Below, one piece after another: positions 16,765 to 25,732 of a DNA stretch of 64,000 nt. The notes under the pieces are model-generated. The model worked only from the letters and a program-made list of their open reading frames with translations. It had not been told where the DNA came from and did no database searches. Both the position numbers and the translations under genes were made by a program. Where the stretch lies: positions 52,261-116,260 of the forward strand of contig CANRHB010000005.1 of the NCBI GenBank assembly GCA_947630325.1, written 5' to 3'. How positions within the stretch are numbered: the stretch's first letter is position 1; each line of letters starts with the position of its first letter. Source of the stretch: an uncultured Clostridia bacterium. GTDB taxonomy: Bacteria; Bacillota; Clostridia; Christensenellales; Borkfalkiaceae.

Positions 16765-16794
16765 TTGCCTTTTTCGGGGTGCCTGTGATATAAT
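16765..16794 (+). promoter_or_regulatory. Sigma-A promoter of the beta-helix surface protein
   Basis: TTGCCT at 16765-16770 and consensus TATAAT at 16789-16794 have an 18-bp spacer, 19 bp before the ATG at 16813. Confidence 0.65.
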
Positions 16795-16812
16795 GGAGAA
16801 AACGGAGAAAAA

Positions 16813-18747
16813 ATGCTTATGAAACACGCGATGATAAAATACGCTTTGGCGGCGGTGTGTGCGCTACTGTTTGCGGGAGCGCTCTTCGGCGCACCGTTTG
16901 CAATGCGCGTCTCTGCGGACGAGATTCAACATGTCGCAAAAGTAGAAGAAATCGAATATTCCACTTTTGAAGAAGCCCTTACGGCTTGGACGAACGATTC
17001 CACCCTCATGTTGTTGGAGAACATCGAAGTAGAAACAACGGTCGAAGTTACGGAAAGCAAAACTCTCGATCTCAATCAGCACACCCTTACGCTCAAATCG
17101 GAGGCGAGTGCCATGAAAGTGTCGTCAGGCACGCTTACGGTAAAGAACGGCACCATTACGGGCGGCAACGCTTCGCAAGGGGGCGGAATTTATGTCGACG
17201 TCCTCGGAGAACTTACCCTCGAAAACTGCACGGTTTCGGGGAATACGGCTCCGCAGGGGGGCGGGGTGTTCGTCACGGGCACGCTTACCCTTGTGGGGGA
17301 TACCGTCGTGGAGAATAACACCGACGGGAATGGCAACGCGAGCAATATATTTCTCTCGCCTCGCAACAAAATTCTCTTAAATAATTTCACGGGCCGCGCG
17401 GGGGTCACGGTCATCTCCGAAAGCGAACCCTTCGCCGATATAGGCGAGGGGGATACGGGCACGTTTTTCTCAGACGACAAAAAGTTCGTTACCGAAGACG
17501 GCAAACTCAAAACCGCTCCCCTTGACACCGTTACGGCGGTCTATGAAAACGAGGGGAAGGTTTTTCCCTCTACCCCGCTCGAGGAGTTGAAGCAATTCAT
17601 CACGGTGTCGGGGGTCAACGTCAACGGCATCGCGTACACAAAACAACTTACGTTCGAACTTTCGGGCACGCTTGCGGTCGGCACCTCCGCTATCACCGTC
17701 ACGGCGACGGGAGAGGGCGGCGAGACGGCGCAGACCGAAGTTTCAGTTGAAGTTTCAAAGCCGACCCTTCAAGCCATCGAGGTGGTCGCGCCCGAGCTCC
17801 AACCTAAAGTGTATTTCGACAGTCCGCTCTCTTCTCTTACGGGAGAGGGGGGATATACCTTTAAGGGAATTTACGACGATGGGAGCCGCAAATTCCTCTC
17901 CGCAGGCACGGGAGAGGACGAGTACACCCTCGAGGGCGATTTTACAAAACGCACGGAGGGGAAAACGACGGTCACCGTCCGCGCGGGTAGCGTTACCCAA
18001 ACGTTTGAGGTGGAGGTAAGCAAGTATGCGCTCTCCCTTTCGCAGGCGGATATTCAAGAGATCATGACGCTCGAGGGCGAACCCGTCTCTCCGCGCGCCT
18101 TTGCGCCCACCCTTCCCGCGGGTCTTGATGTGATCGCGGTCGCAAAGGAGGGGGCCCTCTCCGCCCTTCCTCCCGGGGTTTACGAAGTAAAAATTTCCTT
18201 CGCCGTCACGGACGCGGAGAATTACGAGGAAGTCACGACGCAGTTTACCACTCATCTTACCGTTTTGCGCAAGGCCCTTTCGGCGACCGCGGGAAAAGAG
18301 GGAAGTTGCTCTGTGGAAAAGGAGGGCGGACTTCTGCCCGCATGGAGTTTGTCTGCGGAGGAGATCACGAACGCTGTCACGGTGAACATCGAGGGGAGCC
18401 TCGAGGCGCACGCGGTGTATGAACTTACCCTCGAAGAGGGGGGCATGGCGGTGGAAGAGCCGGGGCCCCTTACCGTGCGGCTTACCCTCGAAGAGGATCT
18501 CAAAGGAGAGGACGTCACCCTCTATCTGTTGCGGGCGGACGGAAGCCTCGTGAAGGTGGACGCAACGCGGGAGGAGAACGACCTGCTGTTCACGGCGGAT
18601 TCCCTCGCCCATGCGCGGTATGTTGTCGCGGTGGAGACGGCGTCGCAAGTCTACCTCATTCTGTCCATTGTGTTCGGCGTGGCGTGCGTGCTCGGCGCGG
18701 CGGCGGTCATCACCTATCTTGCCGTCAAGCGCAAGAGGGGGAAATAA
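16813..18747 (+). CDS. Beta-helix / Ig-like membrane-anchored surface protein
   Basis: This 644-residue secreted protein has a signal peptide at residues 1-36 (AMRVSADE cleavage region). A right-handed beta-helix segment near residues 95-170 carries the repeated phrases NGTITGGNASQGGGIYV and NCTVSGNTAPQGGGVFV, of the type seen in polymorphic outer-membrane and pectate-lyase-like proteins. Several Ig-like units follow, then a membrane helix near 612-636 and the basic tail KRKRGK. There is no LPXTG. The C-terminal anchor design matches the giant MBG protein at 1106-6238, so both may be displayed the same way. GGAG lies 5 nt before the first ATG; the second ATG at 16819 is an alternative. Confidence 0.8.
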   Translation: MLMKHAMIKYALAAVCALLFAGALFGAPFAMRVSADEIQHVAKVEEIEYSTFEEALTAWTNDSTLMLLENIEVETTVEVTESKTLDLNQHTLTLKSEASAMKVSSGTLTVKNGTITGGNASQGGGIYVDVLGELTLENCTVSGNTAPQGGGVFVTGTLTLVGDTVVENNTDGNGNASNIFLSPRNKILLNNFTGRAGVTVISESEPFADIGEGDTGTFFSDDKKFVTEDGKLKTAPLDTVTAVYENEGKVFPSTPLEELKQFITVSGVNVNGIAYTKQLTFELSGTLAVGTSAITVTATGEGGETAQTEVSVEVSKPTLQAIEVVAPELQPKVYFDSPLSSLTGEGGYTFKGIYDDGSRKFLSAGTGEDEYTLEGDFTKRTEGKTTVTVRAGSVTQTFEVEVSKYALSLSQADIQEIMTLEGEPVSPRAFAPTLPAGLDVIAVAKEGALSALPPGVYEVKISFAVTDAENYEEVTTQFTTHLTVLRKALSATAGKEGSCSVEKEGGLLPAWSLSAEEITNAVTVNIEGSLEAHAVYELTLEEGGMAVEEPGPLTVRLTLEEDLKGEDVTLYLLRADGSLVKVDATREENDLLFTADSLAHARYVVAVETASQVYLILSIVFGVACVLGAAAVITYLAVKRKRGK

Positions 18748-18781
18748 TTTCATAAAGATAGGGAACGCGCTCTCGGGCGCA

Positions 18782-18809
18782 GTCATAACCTCCTTTTTTC
18801 CTTCATACC
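18782..18809 (+). promoter_or_regulatory. Candidate sporulation promoter of the P-type ATPase
   Basis: CATACC at 18804-18809 has GTCATA at 18782-18787 with a 16-bp spacer. It resembles a weak sigma-G/F-type promoter, and the predicted +1 is at 18816-18817, directly on the ATG. The -35 match is poor, so this is a hypothesis. Confidence 0.35.
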
Positions 18810-18816
18810 ATGAACT

Positions 18817-21450
18817 ATGAAGGAAATGTACAAGCTCGAGAAGAGCGAAGTGTTGCAAAAGCTATCCGCGGGAAGCGGCGGGCTGAGTTCTGCCGAAGCG
18901 GAAACGCGGCTTGGGATATACGGCGAGAACAGACTCGGTGAAGGCAAAAAAATCAGCCTCGCGGGTCTGTTTTTTGCACAGTTCAAGGACCTCATGACGA
19001 TCATTCTCCTCTGCGCCGCCCTTCTTTCGGGGGTGATCGCATACGTCACGCATACCCCCTCGGAGATCGCCGACGTGGGCATTTTGCTTGCCGTCATTCT
19101 CCTCAACGCGGTGGTGGGGTTCGTCCAGCAGTACCGCGCCGACGCCGCCATCGAAAAACTCAAAAAACTTTCGGCCGAAACTGCCAAGGCGGTGCGGGAC
19201 GGCAAGGTGCAGGTCGTCGAGGCGGGAAAACTCGTCCCGGGGGATGTGATCGAACTCTCGGAGGGGGATCGCGTGCCCGCCGATTGCCGCATTCTCGAGG
19301 CGGAGGGGTTCCGCGCCGACGAATCTTCCCTTACGGGGGAGAGCAAACCCGTCACAAAGTGCGATTGCACGGTGACTTCCACCGCCCTTGCGGAGCGCAA
19401 AAACACGGTGCACATGGGCACCTTTTGCGTGGGCGGCACGGCGCGTTGCGTCGTCACGGAGACGGGCATGAACACCGAGATGGGGCGGATCGCCCACCTT
19501 CTGCACACCTCTGCGCCCGCACCCTCTCCCCTTGATAGGACGGTCGCAAAACTCGGAAAAATTATCACCGTCACCGTGCTGTCGGTGGCGGCTTTGCTCT
19601 TTCTGTGCGGAATTTTCGCAAGGCGGGTGAGTTTCCTCGACAATCTCATGACGTCGGTCGCAGTCGCAGTGGCGGCGATCCCCGAGGGCATGGGAGCGGT
19701 CGTCACCGTCATTCTCGCCATGGGAGTCCGCCGCATGAGCCGTGCGCGCGCGGTGATGCGGAAACTCTCCGCGGTGGAAACGCTCGGCAGTTGCACCTGC
19801 ATCTGTTCGGACAAGACGGGCACCCTTACCGAAAACAAGATGACGGTGACGGCGATTGCTACCTCCTTTTCGCAGGGAGAGGGCGTGCGGGAGGAGTATG
19901 CGGGAACAAGTCTGCAACAGCGGCTCCTTACCTGCGTGCGCATGTGTCACAGCGTAAAGGGGAGCGCGGGCGGCTACCTCGGCGACCCCACCGAGATCGC
20001 CCTCCTCGAATACGCCGACCGCGTGGGCTATGCCTGCACGGGAAAGCGGCTCGGCGGGCTTCCATTCTCCTCCGAGCGCAAGCGCATGAGCGTTGCGGCG
20101 GACTGCGGAAAGGGGGCGAAACTATATGTAAAAGGGGGCGCGGAGGTGGTGCTTGCGCGCTGTTCCCGCATGGCGGAAGAGGGGGGCGACCGCTCCTTAA
20201 CGCAAGCCGAAAAAGAGCGCATTTTGCAATACGTATCCCGTTTTGCGCGGGAAGGACAGCGCGTTCTCGCCTTTGCGGAGGGAGAATTTTCGGGTACGGT
20301 CAAGGAGGAGGGGCTCGTCTTTTTGGGACTTGCGGCGATGTACGACCCGCCCAAAAAGGGCGCAAAAGAGGCGATCGCGGCGTGCAGGCGGGCGGGGGTC
20401 AGAACGGTGATGATCACGGGGGACAGCCCCGAGACCGCCTTTGCCGTCGCGCGCCAACTCGGCATTGCCAAAAACCGCGGCGAGGTCGTCACGGGCGCGG
20501 AACTCGACGAAATGGGGGAAAAACTCTCCTCCCGCGCCGAAAAGATCTCCGTCTATGCGCGCGTGTCGCCCGGGCACAAACAGCAGATCGTCAAGGCGTT
20601 GCAGGCGAACGGGGAGATCGTCGCCATGACGGGGGACGGGGTGAACGACGCTCCCTCGGTGCGGGCGGCGGACATCGGGGTCGCCATGGGCGGCGGGACG
20701 GACGTCACCAAAAATGCCGCCGACATGGTGCTCGAGGACGGGGACTTTTCCACCATGGTGAAGGCGGTGGAGGAGGGGAGGAACGTGTTTGCGGGCATCA
20801 AGCGCACGATCTCCTTCTTTTTGAGCACCAATCTTGCCGAAGTCCTCGCCGTGCTCATCGCCACCCTGTGCCTCTGGAAATACAACTTTCTTACCTCCAC
20901 CCAGCTCCTTTGGATCAACCTCATCACCGACAGCCTGCCCGTGCTGGCGCTCGGCGCGGAGCGGACGGAGGGGACGATGACCCGCCCGCCCGTCTCCACG
21001 GGGGAGATCTTCTCGGCGCGCTCCCTGCTCTTTATGCTTACCTTCGGTGTGTTGCAGGCGGGCATTACGGTGGGGCTGTATCTCTATGGCCTTGCCCATT
21101 GGGGGAACGAAGTCGCCTCCACCTGCGCCTTTTTCACCCTCTCCTTCCTCGAACTCTTCCACGCGTTCAACGTGCGAAAAGAGCGCGGCAGGACCGCGCC
21201 CAAGGAGTTTTTTGCAAACCGTATGATGTTTTTCACGGCGGCGCTCGGTATTGCGCTCAATCTGATGCTCGTGTTCGTGCCCTTCCTCGCTGGGGCGTTC
21301 GACCTCGTGCCCCTCAATATTGCGCAGTGGGCGGCCGTGTTCGGCTGTTCACTCGCCATTCTCCCGTTGGGGGAACTTTACAAGGCGTTAGAGGGCGCGG
21401 TGCGCGGGAAAAAGGTCAAAACTTGCAGAAAGTGTATCCCTGCGACTTAA
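18817..21450 (+). CDS. Ca2+-type P-type ATPase (PIIA)
   Basis: This 877-residue cation pump has all P-type landmarks: actuator TGES at 174-177, the membrane motif AIPEGM near 287-292, the phosphorylated Asp in DKTGTLT at 332-338, and the hinge motif GDGVNDAPS near 605. A PEG-containing fourth helix and a C-terminal cation-ATPase domain place it with SERCA/PMCA-like bacterial Ca2+ exporters. The Bacillus homologue YloB is expressed during sporulation, which fits the promoter suggested here. The start is 18817 (no good Shine-Dalgarno); ATG 18826 with AAGGA just upstream is an alternative. Its last 35 bp overlap the convergent deacetylase gene. Confidence 0.92.
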   Translation: MKEMYKLEKSEVLQKLSAGSGGLSSAEAETRLGIYGENRLGEGKKISLAGLFFAQFKDLMTIILLCAALLSGVIAYVTHTPSEIADVGILLAVILLNAVVGFVQQYRADAAIEKLKKLSAETAKAVRDGKVQVVEAGKLVPGDVIELSEGDRVPADCRILEAEGFRADESSLTGESKPVTKCDCTVTSTALAERKNTVHMGTFCVGGTARCVVTETGMNTEMGRIAHLLHTSAPAPSPLDRTVAKLGKIITVTVLSVAALLFLCGIFARRVSFLDNLMTSVAVAVAAIPEGMGAVVTVILAMGVRRMSRARAVMRKLSAVETLGSCTCICSDKTGTLTENKMTVTAIATSFSQGEGVREEYAGTSLQQRLLTCVRMCHSVKGSAGGYLGDPTEIALLEYADRVGYACTGKRLGGLPFSSERKRMSVAADCGKGAKLYVKGGAEVVLARCSRMAEEGGDRSLTQAEKERILQYVSRFAREGQRVLAFAEGEFSGTVKEEGLVFLGLAAMYDPPKKGAKEAIAACRRAGVRTVMITGDSPETAFAVARQLGIAKNRGEVVTGAELDEMGEKLSSRAEKISVYARVSPGHKQQIVKALQANGEIVAMTGDGVNDAPSVRAADIGVAMGGGTDVTKNAADMVLEDGDFSTMVKAVEEGRNVFAGIKRTISFFLSTNLAEVLAVLIATLCLWKYNFLTSTQLLWINLITDSLPVLALGAERTEGTMTRPPVSTGEIFSARSLLFMLTFGVLQAGITVGLYLYGLAHWGNEVASTCAFFTLSFLELFHAFNVRKERGRTAPKEFFANRMMFFTAALGIALNLMLVFVPFLAGAFDLVPLNIAQWAAVFGCSLAILPLGELYKALEGAVRGKKVKTCRKCIPAT

Positions 21451-22102
21451 AGTGGGCGATGATCGCGGGCAGGGCGGCGGCGGTCTCTTTGTGGGGCGCC
21501 GAGTCGTGCAACAAAAGCACCACGGGCTGTTTGCCGCGGGCGGTTTTCACGCTCTCGCAAAGAAGGGTTTCCGCGCTGGCGTTGGGGATCTCTTCATCCC
21601 CGCAGACGGCGTTCCATGCGACCACGCGGTAACCCTTTTCCTGCAGTAATTTTGCATACGTATTGCGTTTTGCGCCTCCTCCGCCGGGGAAACGGTACAC
21701 GTCCGGCGTGACCCCCGTCACCCGCTTTATTACTTTGGCGCACCGCTCCACGTCACTTAAAAAGGCCTCCTCGGAGGCGTAAATTTGCTCATAAACGTGG
21801 TTTGCGGAGTGCACGCCGAGGGTGTGTCCTTCCTTCGCGGCGCGGCGCAGAACGTCCTCCCTTCCCGCCACGCGGTCGCTTACGATAAAGAAGGTGGCCT
21901 TCACCCCCTCCTCCTTGAGCACGTCGAGCACCTTCCCCGTCACCACGGTGCTGGGACCGTCGTCGAATGTAAGATAAATTTGTTTTTCCGCGGCGAGCCC
22001 GATGGTGGGCGCGGTGCGCGTGTTCGTTCGGTAACCCATCACGGCAAGCAGGGCAAGGAGTACCGCCAGCACGAGGGTGATCGGCAGATATTTTTTGTGC
22101 AT
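21416..22102 (-). CDS. Polysaccharide deacetylase (NodB domain), membrane-anchored
   Basis: This 228-residue protein has an N-terminal membrane helix (residues 6-24) and a NodB-type carbohydrate esterase domain: motif 1 TFDDGPS with its metal Asp, motif 2 HSANH, motif 3 RFPGGGGAKRNTY and the late LLLHD. The family removes N- or O-acetyl groups from peptidoglycan or chitin-like glycans. In sporeformers PdaA/PdaB-like members act in cortex synthesis. A CATACAT -10 (minus strand, 22112-22118) of the sigma-E type lies 10 nt before the start with no Shine-Dalgarno, which favours a sporulation role. The gene is convergent with the ATPase gene and overlaps it at the 3' end. Confidence 0.88.
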   Translation of the reverse strand: MHKKYLPITLVLAVLLALLAVMGYRTNTRTAPTIGLAAEKQIYLTFDDGPSTVVTGKVLDVLKEEGVKATFFIVSDRVAGREDVLRRAAKEGHTLGVHSANHVYEQIYASEEAFLSDVERCAKVIKRVTGVTPDVYRFPGGGGAKRNTYAKLLQEKGYRVVAWNAVCGDEEIPNASAETLLCESVKTARGKQPVVLLLHDSAPHKETAAALPAIIAHFKSQGYTFCKF

Positions 22103-22134
22103 ATTTTCAGCATGTATGTTTTTGCCTCAGATTA

Positions 22135-22163
22135 TTTACTTTTGCGCCCGAATGTGATATAAT
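22135..22163 (+). promoter_or_regulatory. Sigma-A promoter of galK
   Basis: TTTACT at 22135-22140 and consensus TATAAT at 22158-22163 have a 17-bp spacer, about 65 bp before the galK start. Confidence 0.65.
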
Positions 22164-22227
22164 CGAATTGCGTCGGCTCATCGGCGTGCCCCGCCCCTTT
22201 GAATGGGGGAGGCTTACGGAGGTCGCT

Positions 22228-23406
22228 ATGCCCGACATTTTCATCGACAATAAGCGTCTTGGCGCATTGGAAAGCAGTTTCAAAGCAGAATTCGGCGAGG
22301 CTCCCAAGCGGCTCTTTTCCTCGCCGGGAAGGGCGGAGATCGTGGGCAACCACACCGACCACAACCGCGGAAAGGTGCTCGTTTCGGCCATCTCCTGTGA
22401 TATTTTGTCTTTCGTCTCCCCCCGCACGGACGGCATCATCGACATTCGCGCCGAGGCGTTTTCTCCCGTCCGCTTTTCGGTGACCGACCTCGCGGGACGG
22501 GAGCGGGAAAAGGGGAAGTCCGTCTCCTTGGCGCGCGGCGTGTGCCGCTATTTTGTGTCGCACGGCTATCCCGTCGGCGGTTTTTCGGCAGTCACCCACA
22601 GCACGGTGTTCCGCGGCGCGGGCGTCTCCTCTTCGGCGGCGTTCGAGGTGCTCGTGGCCGAAATTCTCAATACCCTCTATTGCGGGGGAAGGATCTCTCC
22701 GCTCGAGTGCGCGCGGGCGGCGCAGTACGCCGAGAACGTGTATTTCGGCAAACCGTGCGGGCTTCTGGACCAGTGCGGCGTCGCCTTCGGCGGGTTGAAC
22801 AAGATCGACTTTTTCGACCTTTCCGCTCCCGCCGTGGAACCCGTTCCCGCGCCCGCCGGCTATGAGATCGTGCTTACCAACACGGGCGGCTCCCATGCGG
22901 CGCTCACTTCCCACTATGCGGACATCCGCCGCGAGATGGGGGAGGTGGCGTGCGCGCTCGGCAAGAGCGTGCTCCGCGAAACTTCAGAAGAGGAACTTCT
23001 TTCGGAACTTCCCCGTCTGCGCAAAAAGGTGAGCGACCGCGCCCTTTTGAGAGCCTTTCATTACTTTGAAGAAAACGAGCGGGTGGACCGCGCGGCGGCC
23101 TCTCTCAAAGAGGGGGATGTTGCGGGTTTCCTTGCGGCAGTTAGGCAGAGCGGGGAGAGCAGTCTTGCGTTTTTGCAGAATTGCTATGTGCCAGGGGACA
23201 CCGCCCAACCCCTCGCCCTTGCGTTGAAACTTAGCGAAAAACTCATCAAAGAGGGGGCGTTCCGCATGATGGGCGGCGGCTTCACGGGAGCCGTGATCGC
23301 CTTTGTGCGTGACGGCGAGGAATACGGCAGGGCAATGGCGCGCATATTCGGCCGCGAAAACGTGTTCTATACGACCATCCGCGAACAGGGCTCCTGCGAG
23401 GTGTAA
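22228..23406 (+). CDS. galK: Galactokinase
   Basis: This 392-residue GHMP kinase phosphorylates galactose at C1. The galactokinase signature appears as SPGRAEIVGNHTDHN near residue 31, the ATP-binding motif as GVSSSAAFEVL, the catalytic region as GLLDQCGVAFGG, and the C-terminal GHMP motif as MMGGGFTGAVIAF. The start at 22228 follows ACGGAGG; the open frame begins earlier without a ribosome-binding site. It is followed, after a DUF559 cassette, by galactose mutarotase, so the two serve the first steps of galactose use. galT and galE are not in the window. Confidence 0.93.
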   Translation: MPDIFIDNKRLGALESSFKAEFGEAPKRLFSSPGRAEIVGNHTDHNRGKVLVSAISCDILSFVSPRTDGIIDIRAEAFSPVRFSVTDLAGREREKGKSVSLARGVCRYFVSHGYPVGGFSAVTHSTVFRGAGVSSSAAFEVLVAEILNTLYCGGRISPLECARAAQYAENVYFGKPCGLLDQCGVAFGGLNKIDFFDLSAPAVEPVPAPAGYEIVLTNTGGSHAALTSHYADIRREMGEVACALGKSVLRETSEEELLSELPRLRKKVSDRALLRAFHYFEENERVDRAAASLKEGDVAGFLAAVRQSGESSLAFLQNCYVPGDTAQPLALALKLSEKLIKEGAFRMMGGGFTGAVIAFVRDGEEYGRAMARIFGRENVFYTTIREQGSCEV

Positions 23407-23482
23407 CGAAGGCAGAGCCCTACCCCAACTTGTTGGATGGAGGGGCGCGAACAAAGAGAGATAGGTGGGGCAAATACCTCGC

Positions 23483-23536
23483 CCCCCACCACCCGCTGAC
23501 GCGGGAGCCTCCCCCTGAAAAGGGGTATGCCTTAGC
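23483..23536 (+). repeat. Left copy of 53-54 bp direct repeat (R10) flanking the DUF559 gene
   Basis: It begins CCCCACCACCCGCTGACG and ends in TATGCCTTAGC. A nearly identical copy lies at 23946-23998 on the same strand. Parts of the same family recur near 42875-42905 and 58007-58050. Confidence 0.75.
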
Positions 23537-23591
23537 CCTACCCCAACTTGTTGGGGGAGGGTGGCGCCGAAGGCGACGGATGGGGGTATTT

Positions 23592-23945
23592 ATGAGAATA
23601 TTCCACAATTCTGATTTAACTGACCGCGCGACCGATTTGCGTAACAATCCGACGAAAGAAGAAAAGAAGTTATGGTATGATTTCCTTCGCACTCTTCCGA
23701 TACATTTCTCCCGTCAAAAAGTTATCGGCAATTACATCGCAGACTTCTATTGCGCGTCGCAAAAACTTGTTATCGAACTTGACGGCTCCCAACATTACGA
23801 GGACGAGGGGCAGGAGTATGATCGGCGGCGGGATGAATATATGCAAAGTCTCGGCTTGACGGTCGTGCGGTATTCTAACTTGGAGATCGATCGGAATTTC
23901 AAGAATATCTGCCAAGATATTTTGAACCGTCTCGGGTTGGAATGA
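23592..23945 (+). CDS. DUF559 (Vsr/endonuclease-fold) protein
   Basis: This 117-residue protein shows the DUF559 core: NNPTKEEKKLWYDFLR, then FSRQKVIGNYIADFYC and KLVIELDGSQHY, ending with the typical VVRYSNLEID. The D..ELDG pattern corresponds to the PD-(D/E)XK-like active site of very-short-patch-repair endonuclease relatives, so DNA cleavage is possible but unproven for DUF559. The start at 23592 is chosen because conserved sequence begins there; 23580 is an in-frame alternative inside repeat DNA. The gene sits between two direct repeats and between galK and galM, as an inserted cassette would. Confidence 0.82.
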   Translation: MRIFHNSDLTDRATDLRNNPTKEEKKLWYDFLRTLPIHFSRQKVIGNYIADFYCASQKLVIELDGSQHYEDEGQEYDRRRDEYMQSLGLTVVRYSNLEIDRNFKNICQDILNRLGLE

Positions 23946-23998
23946 CCCCCACCACCCGCTGGCGCGGGAGCCTCCCCCTAAAAGGGGTAGGCCTTAGC
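23946..23998 (+). repeat. Right copy of the R10 direct repeat flanking the DUF559 gene
   Basis: It matches 23483-23536 except for a few substitutions and one missing base in the A run. It begins 1 bp past the DUF559 stop codon. Confidence 0.75.
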
Positions 23999-24049
23999 TG
24001 AGGGGAGATTTCAAAACATCAAAAAATAAAAAACAGGGGAAATAAAAGT

Positions 24050-25087
24050 ATGATCACAACAAAAGTATTCGGAAAAACTTCGGACGGGCAGGAGGTGCTT
24101 GCCTTCACCCTTCAAGATGGAGAACGCCATGCAACCGTTTTGAACTTCGGCGGCATTTTGCAGAGCCTCGTCGTTCCCGACAAGAACGGGAAGCCCACCG
24201 ACGTCGTGCTCGGCTATAACACCGTCGAAGAGTACGAGAAGAACGGCGGCTATCTCGGCGCGCTCATCGGGCGGTTCGGCAACCGCATCGGCGAGGGTAA
24301 ACTCACCGTGGACGGCAAACAGTATCAACTCTATTGCAACGACCGCGGCAACCATCTCCACGGCGGCAAGGAGGGCTTCAACAAAAAGATCTGGGCGCAC
24401 GAAATTTGCGGCGACGAACTTGCGCTCACCTATCTCTCCCCCGACGGCGAGGAGAATTACCCCGGGAATCTCTCCGTAAAGGTCGTATATTCCTTCCGCG
24501 GCGGGGAACTCAAGATCGAATACCATGCCGTAAGCGACAAAAAGACGGTCGTAAACCTCACCAACCACGCTTATTTCAATCTGAGCGGCGAGGGGGACGG
24601 CACCGTGCTCGACCATCTCCTCTGGATCGACTGCGACGAGATCGTGCCCACCAACCCCACCATGATCCCCGTGGGCGGCTTCCGCAAGGTGGCGGGAACT
24701 CCCTTCGATTTCAATACGCCCAAAAAAATCGGGCAGGACGTCGAGGCGGATGACATCGACCTCAAGCAGGGCAACGGGTACGATCATTGCCACGTTCTCA
24801 AAAACAGGGATCGCGCGTTTGTGAAATACGCCGTTGCAAAGAGCCCCAAGACGGGCATTTCGATGAGTTGTTTTACCGACCTTCCCGCCGTCCAGCTCTA
24901 CACGGGAAACGGCTTGCACCAGCAGGGCAAGACGGCCTACTATGGCAAGCGGGCGGCGTTCTGCCTCGAGACGCAGGCGATCCCCAACAACGTGAACGTG
25001 TCCGAGTATGCGGCGATCTTCTCCTCTTACCTCGGCGCGGGGGAGGAGTACAAGTCGGTCACTTCCTATAAGTTCGAAATTGAATAA
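24050..25087 (+). CDS. galM: Galactose mutarotase (aldose 1-epimerase)
   Basis: This 345-residue enzyme interconverts alpha and beta anomers of galactose or glucose. Family motifs include GALIGRFGNRIGEGK near residue 66, NRGNHLHGG-type (here CNDRGNHLHGGKEGF) with a catalytic His, NLTNHAYFNL with the second His, and the late GKRAAFCLETQAIPN carrying the catalytic Glu. AGGGGAA lies 8 nt before the ATG. The length is normal. It works upstream of GalK in galactose catabolism. Confidence 0.93.
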   Translation: MITTKVFGKTSDGQEVLAFTLQDGERHATVLNFGGILQSLVVPDKNGKPTDVVLGYNTVEEYEKNGGYLGALIGRFGNRIGEGKLTVDGKQYQLYCNDRGNHLHGGKEGFNKKIWAHEICGDELALTYLSPDGEENYPGNLSVKVVYSFRGGELKIEYHAVSDKKTVVNLTNHAYFNLSGEGDGTVLDHLLWIDCDEIVPTNPTMIPVGGFRKVAGTPFDFNTPKKIGQDVEADDIDLKQGNGYDHCHVLKNRDRAFVKYAVAKSPKTGISMSCFTDLPAVQLYTGNGLHQQGKTAYYGKRAAFCLETQAIPNNVNVSEYAAIFSSYLGAGEEYKSVTSYKFEIE

Positions 25088-25100
25088 GAAGGACATGAAA

Positions 25101-25134
25101 AAGCGCCCGCGCGGGAATTCCCGCGCGGGCGCTT
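25101..25134. terminator. Perfect bidirectional terminator, galM / membrane protein
   Basis: A 15-bp perfect stem (AAGCGCCCGCGCGGG) with an AATT centre lies between two convergent genes, with A- and T-rich flanks on both sides. Confidence 0.85.
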
Positions 25135-25147
25135 AAATTTTATCAAA

Positions 25148-25669
25148 TTACAGAACAGTAGCAAGTGCGGCCGTTTCCACCGCACCGATGGAGTTGATGC
25201 CGCTCACAAGACCAAGCACCATCCAAACGAGCAGGAGTTCGATGAAGAGCCCCCAGATACCCGCTTTCCCGCAGAGGAGGGCGCGCTCGTGGTCGGAGTT
25301 ATAGAACACGAAGAAGAGCACGATGCCCACGGGCGAAAGGATGAAGCAGAGGAGGGTCCAAGGAAGGGTCGCGGCGTCGCAGAAAACCTTTTTGAACCAA
25401 CCGCCGATGGAACTGTAGAAGGCGATGGAGCCGTGGAGGTCGATCGCAAATCCGACGCCGAGGAATACAAGCGCAATGATGAGATAGAGGATCGAAAGGA
25501 CAGCCGCGCTTGCGCTCATATTGGTGAAGAGATTCATCACGATGGAGATGATCCCCACACTGAAGAAGAAGGAAACGTCATGATCGGTGTTTTTGAAAAG
25601 GTAGCCGTAATAGATGACCATGAAACTCGTCAAAAACAGCGTGACGATGCCGATTGCCAAAAATGCCAT
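25148..25669 (-). CDS. Hypothetical five-helix membrane protein
   Basis: This 173-residue protein is almost wholly hydrophobic, with about five membrane segments (near residues 3-25, 33-50, 55-76, 100-122 and 136-158). I do not recognise a family. The loop NSDHERALLCGKAG between helices 4 and 5 is the only markedly polar part. It has its own promoter (TTGACA at 25727-25732 and TATAAT at 25704-25709, minus strand, 17-bp spacer) and a GGGGGAAAG ribosome-binding site. It is monocistronic. Confidence 0.7.
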   Translation of the reverse strand: MAFLAIGIVTLFLTSFMVIYYGYLFKNTDHDVSFFFSVGIISIVMNLFTNMSASAAVLSILYLIIALVFLGVGFAIDLHGSIAFYSSIGGWFKKVFCDAATLPWTLLCFILSPVGIVLFFVFYNSDHERALLCGKAGIWGLFIELLLVWMVLGLVSGINSIGAVETAALATVL

Positions 25670-25703
25670 AAAAACTTTCCCCCAATTTGTTTTGTTTTAT
25701 CCT

Positions 25704-25732
25704 ATTATAGAACACATTTTTCGAAATGTCAA
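25704..25732 (-). promoter_or_regulatory. Consensus sigma-A promoter of the five-helix protein
   Basis: On the minus strand TTGACA and TATAAT are both perfect, with a 17-bp spacer. Confidence 0.8.
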
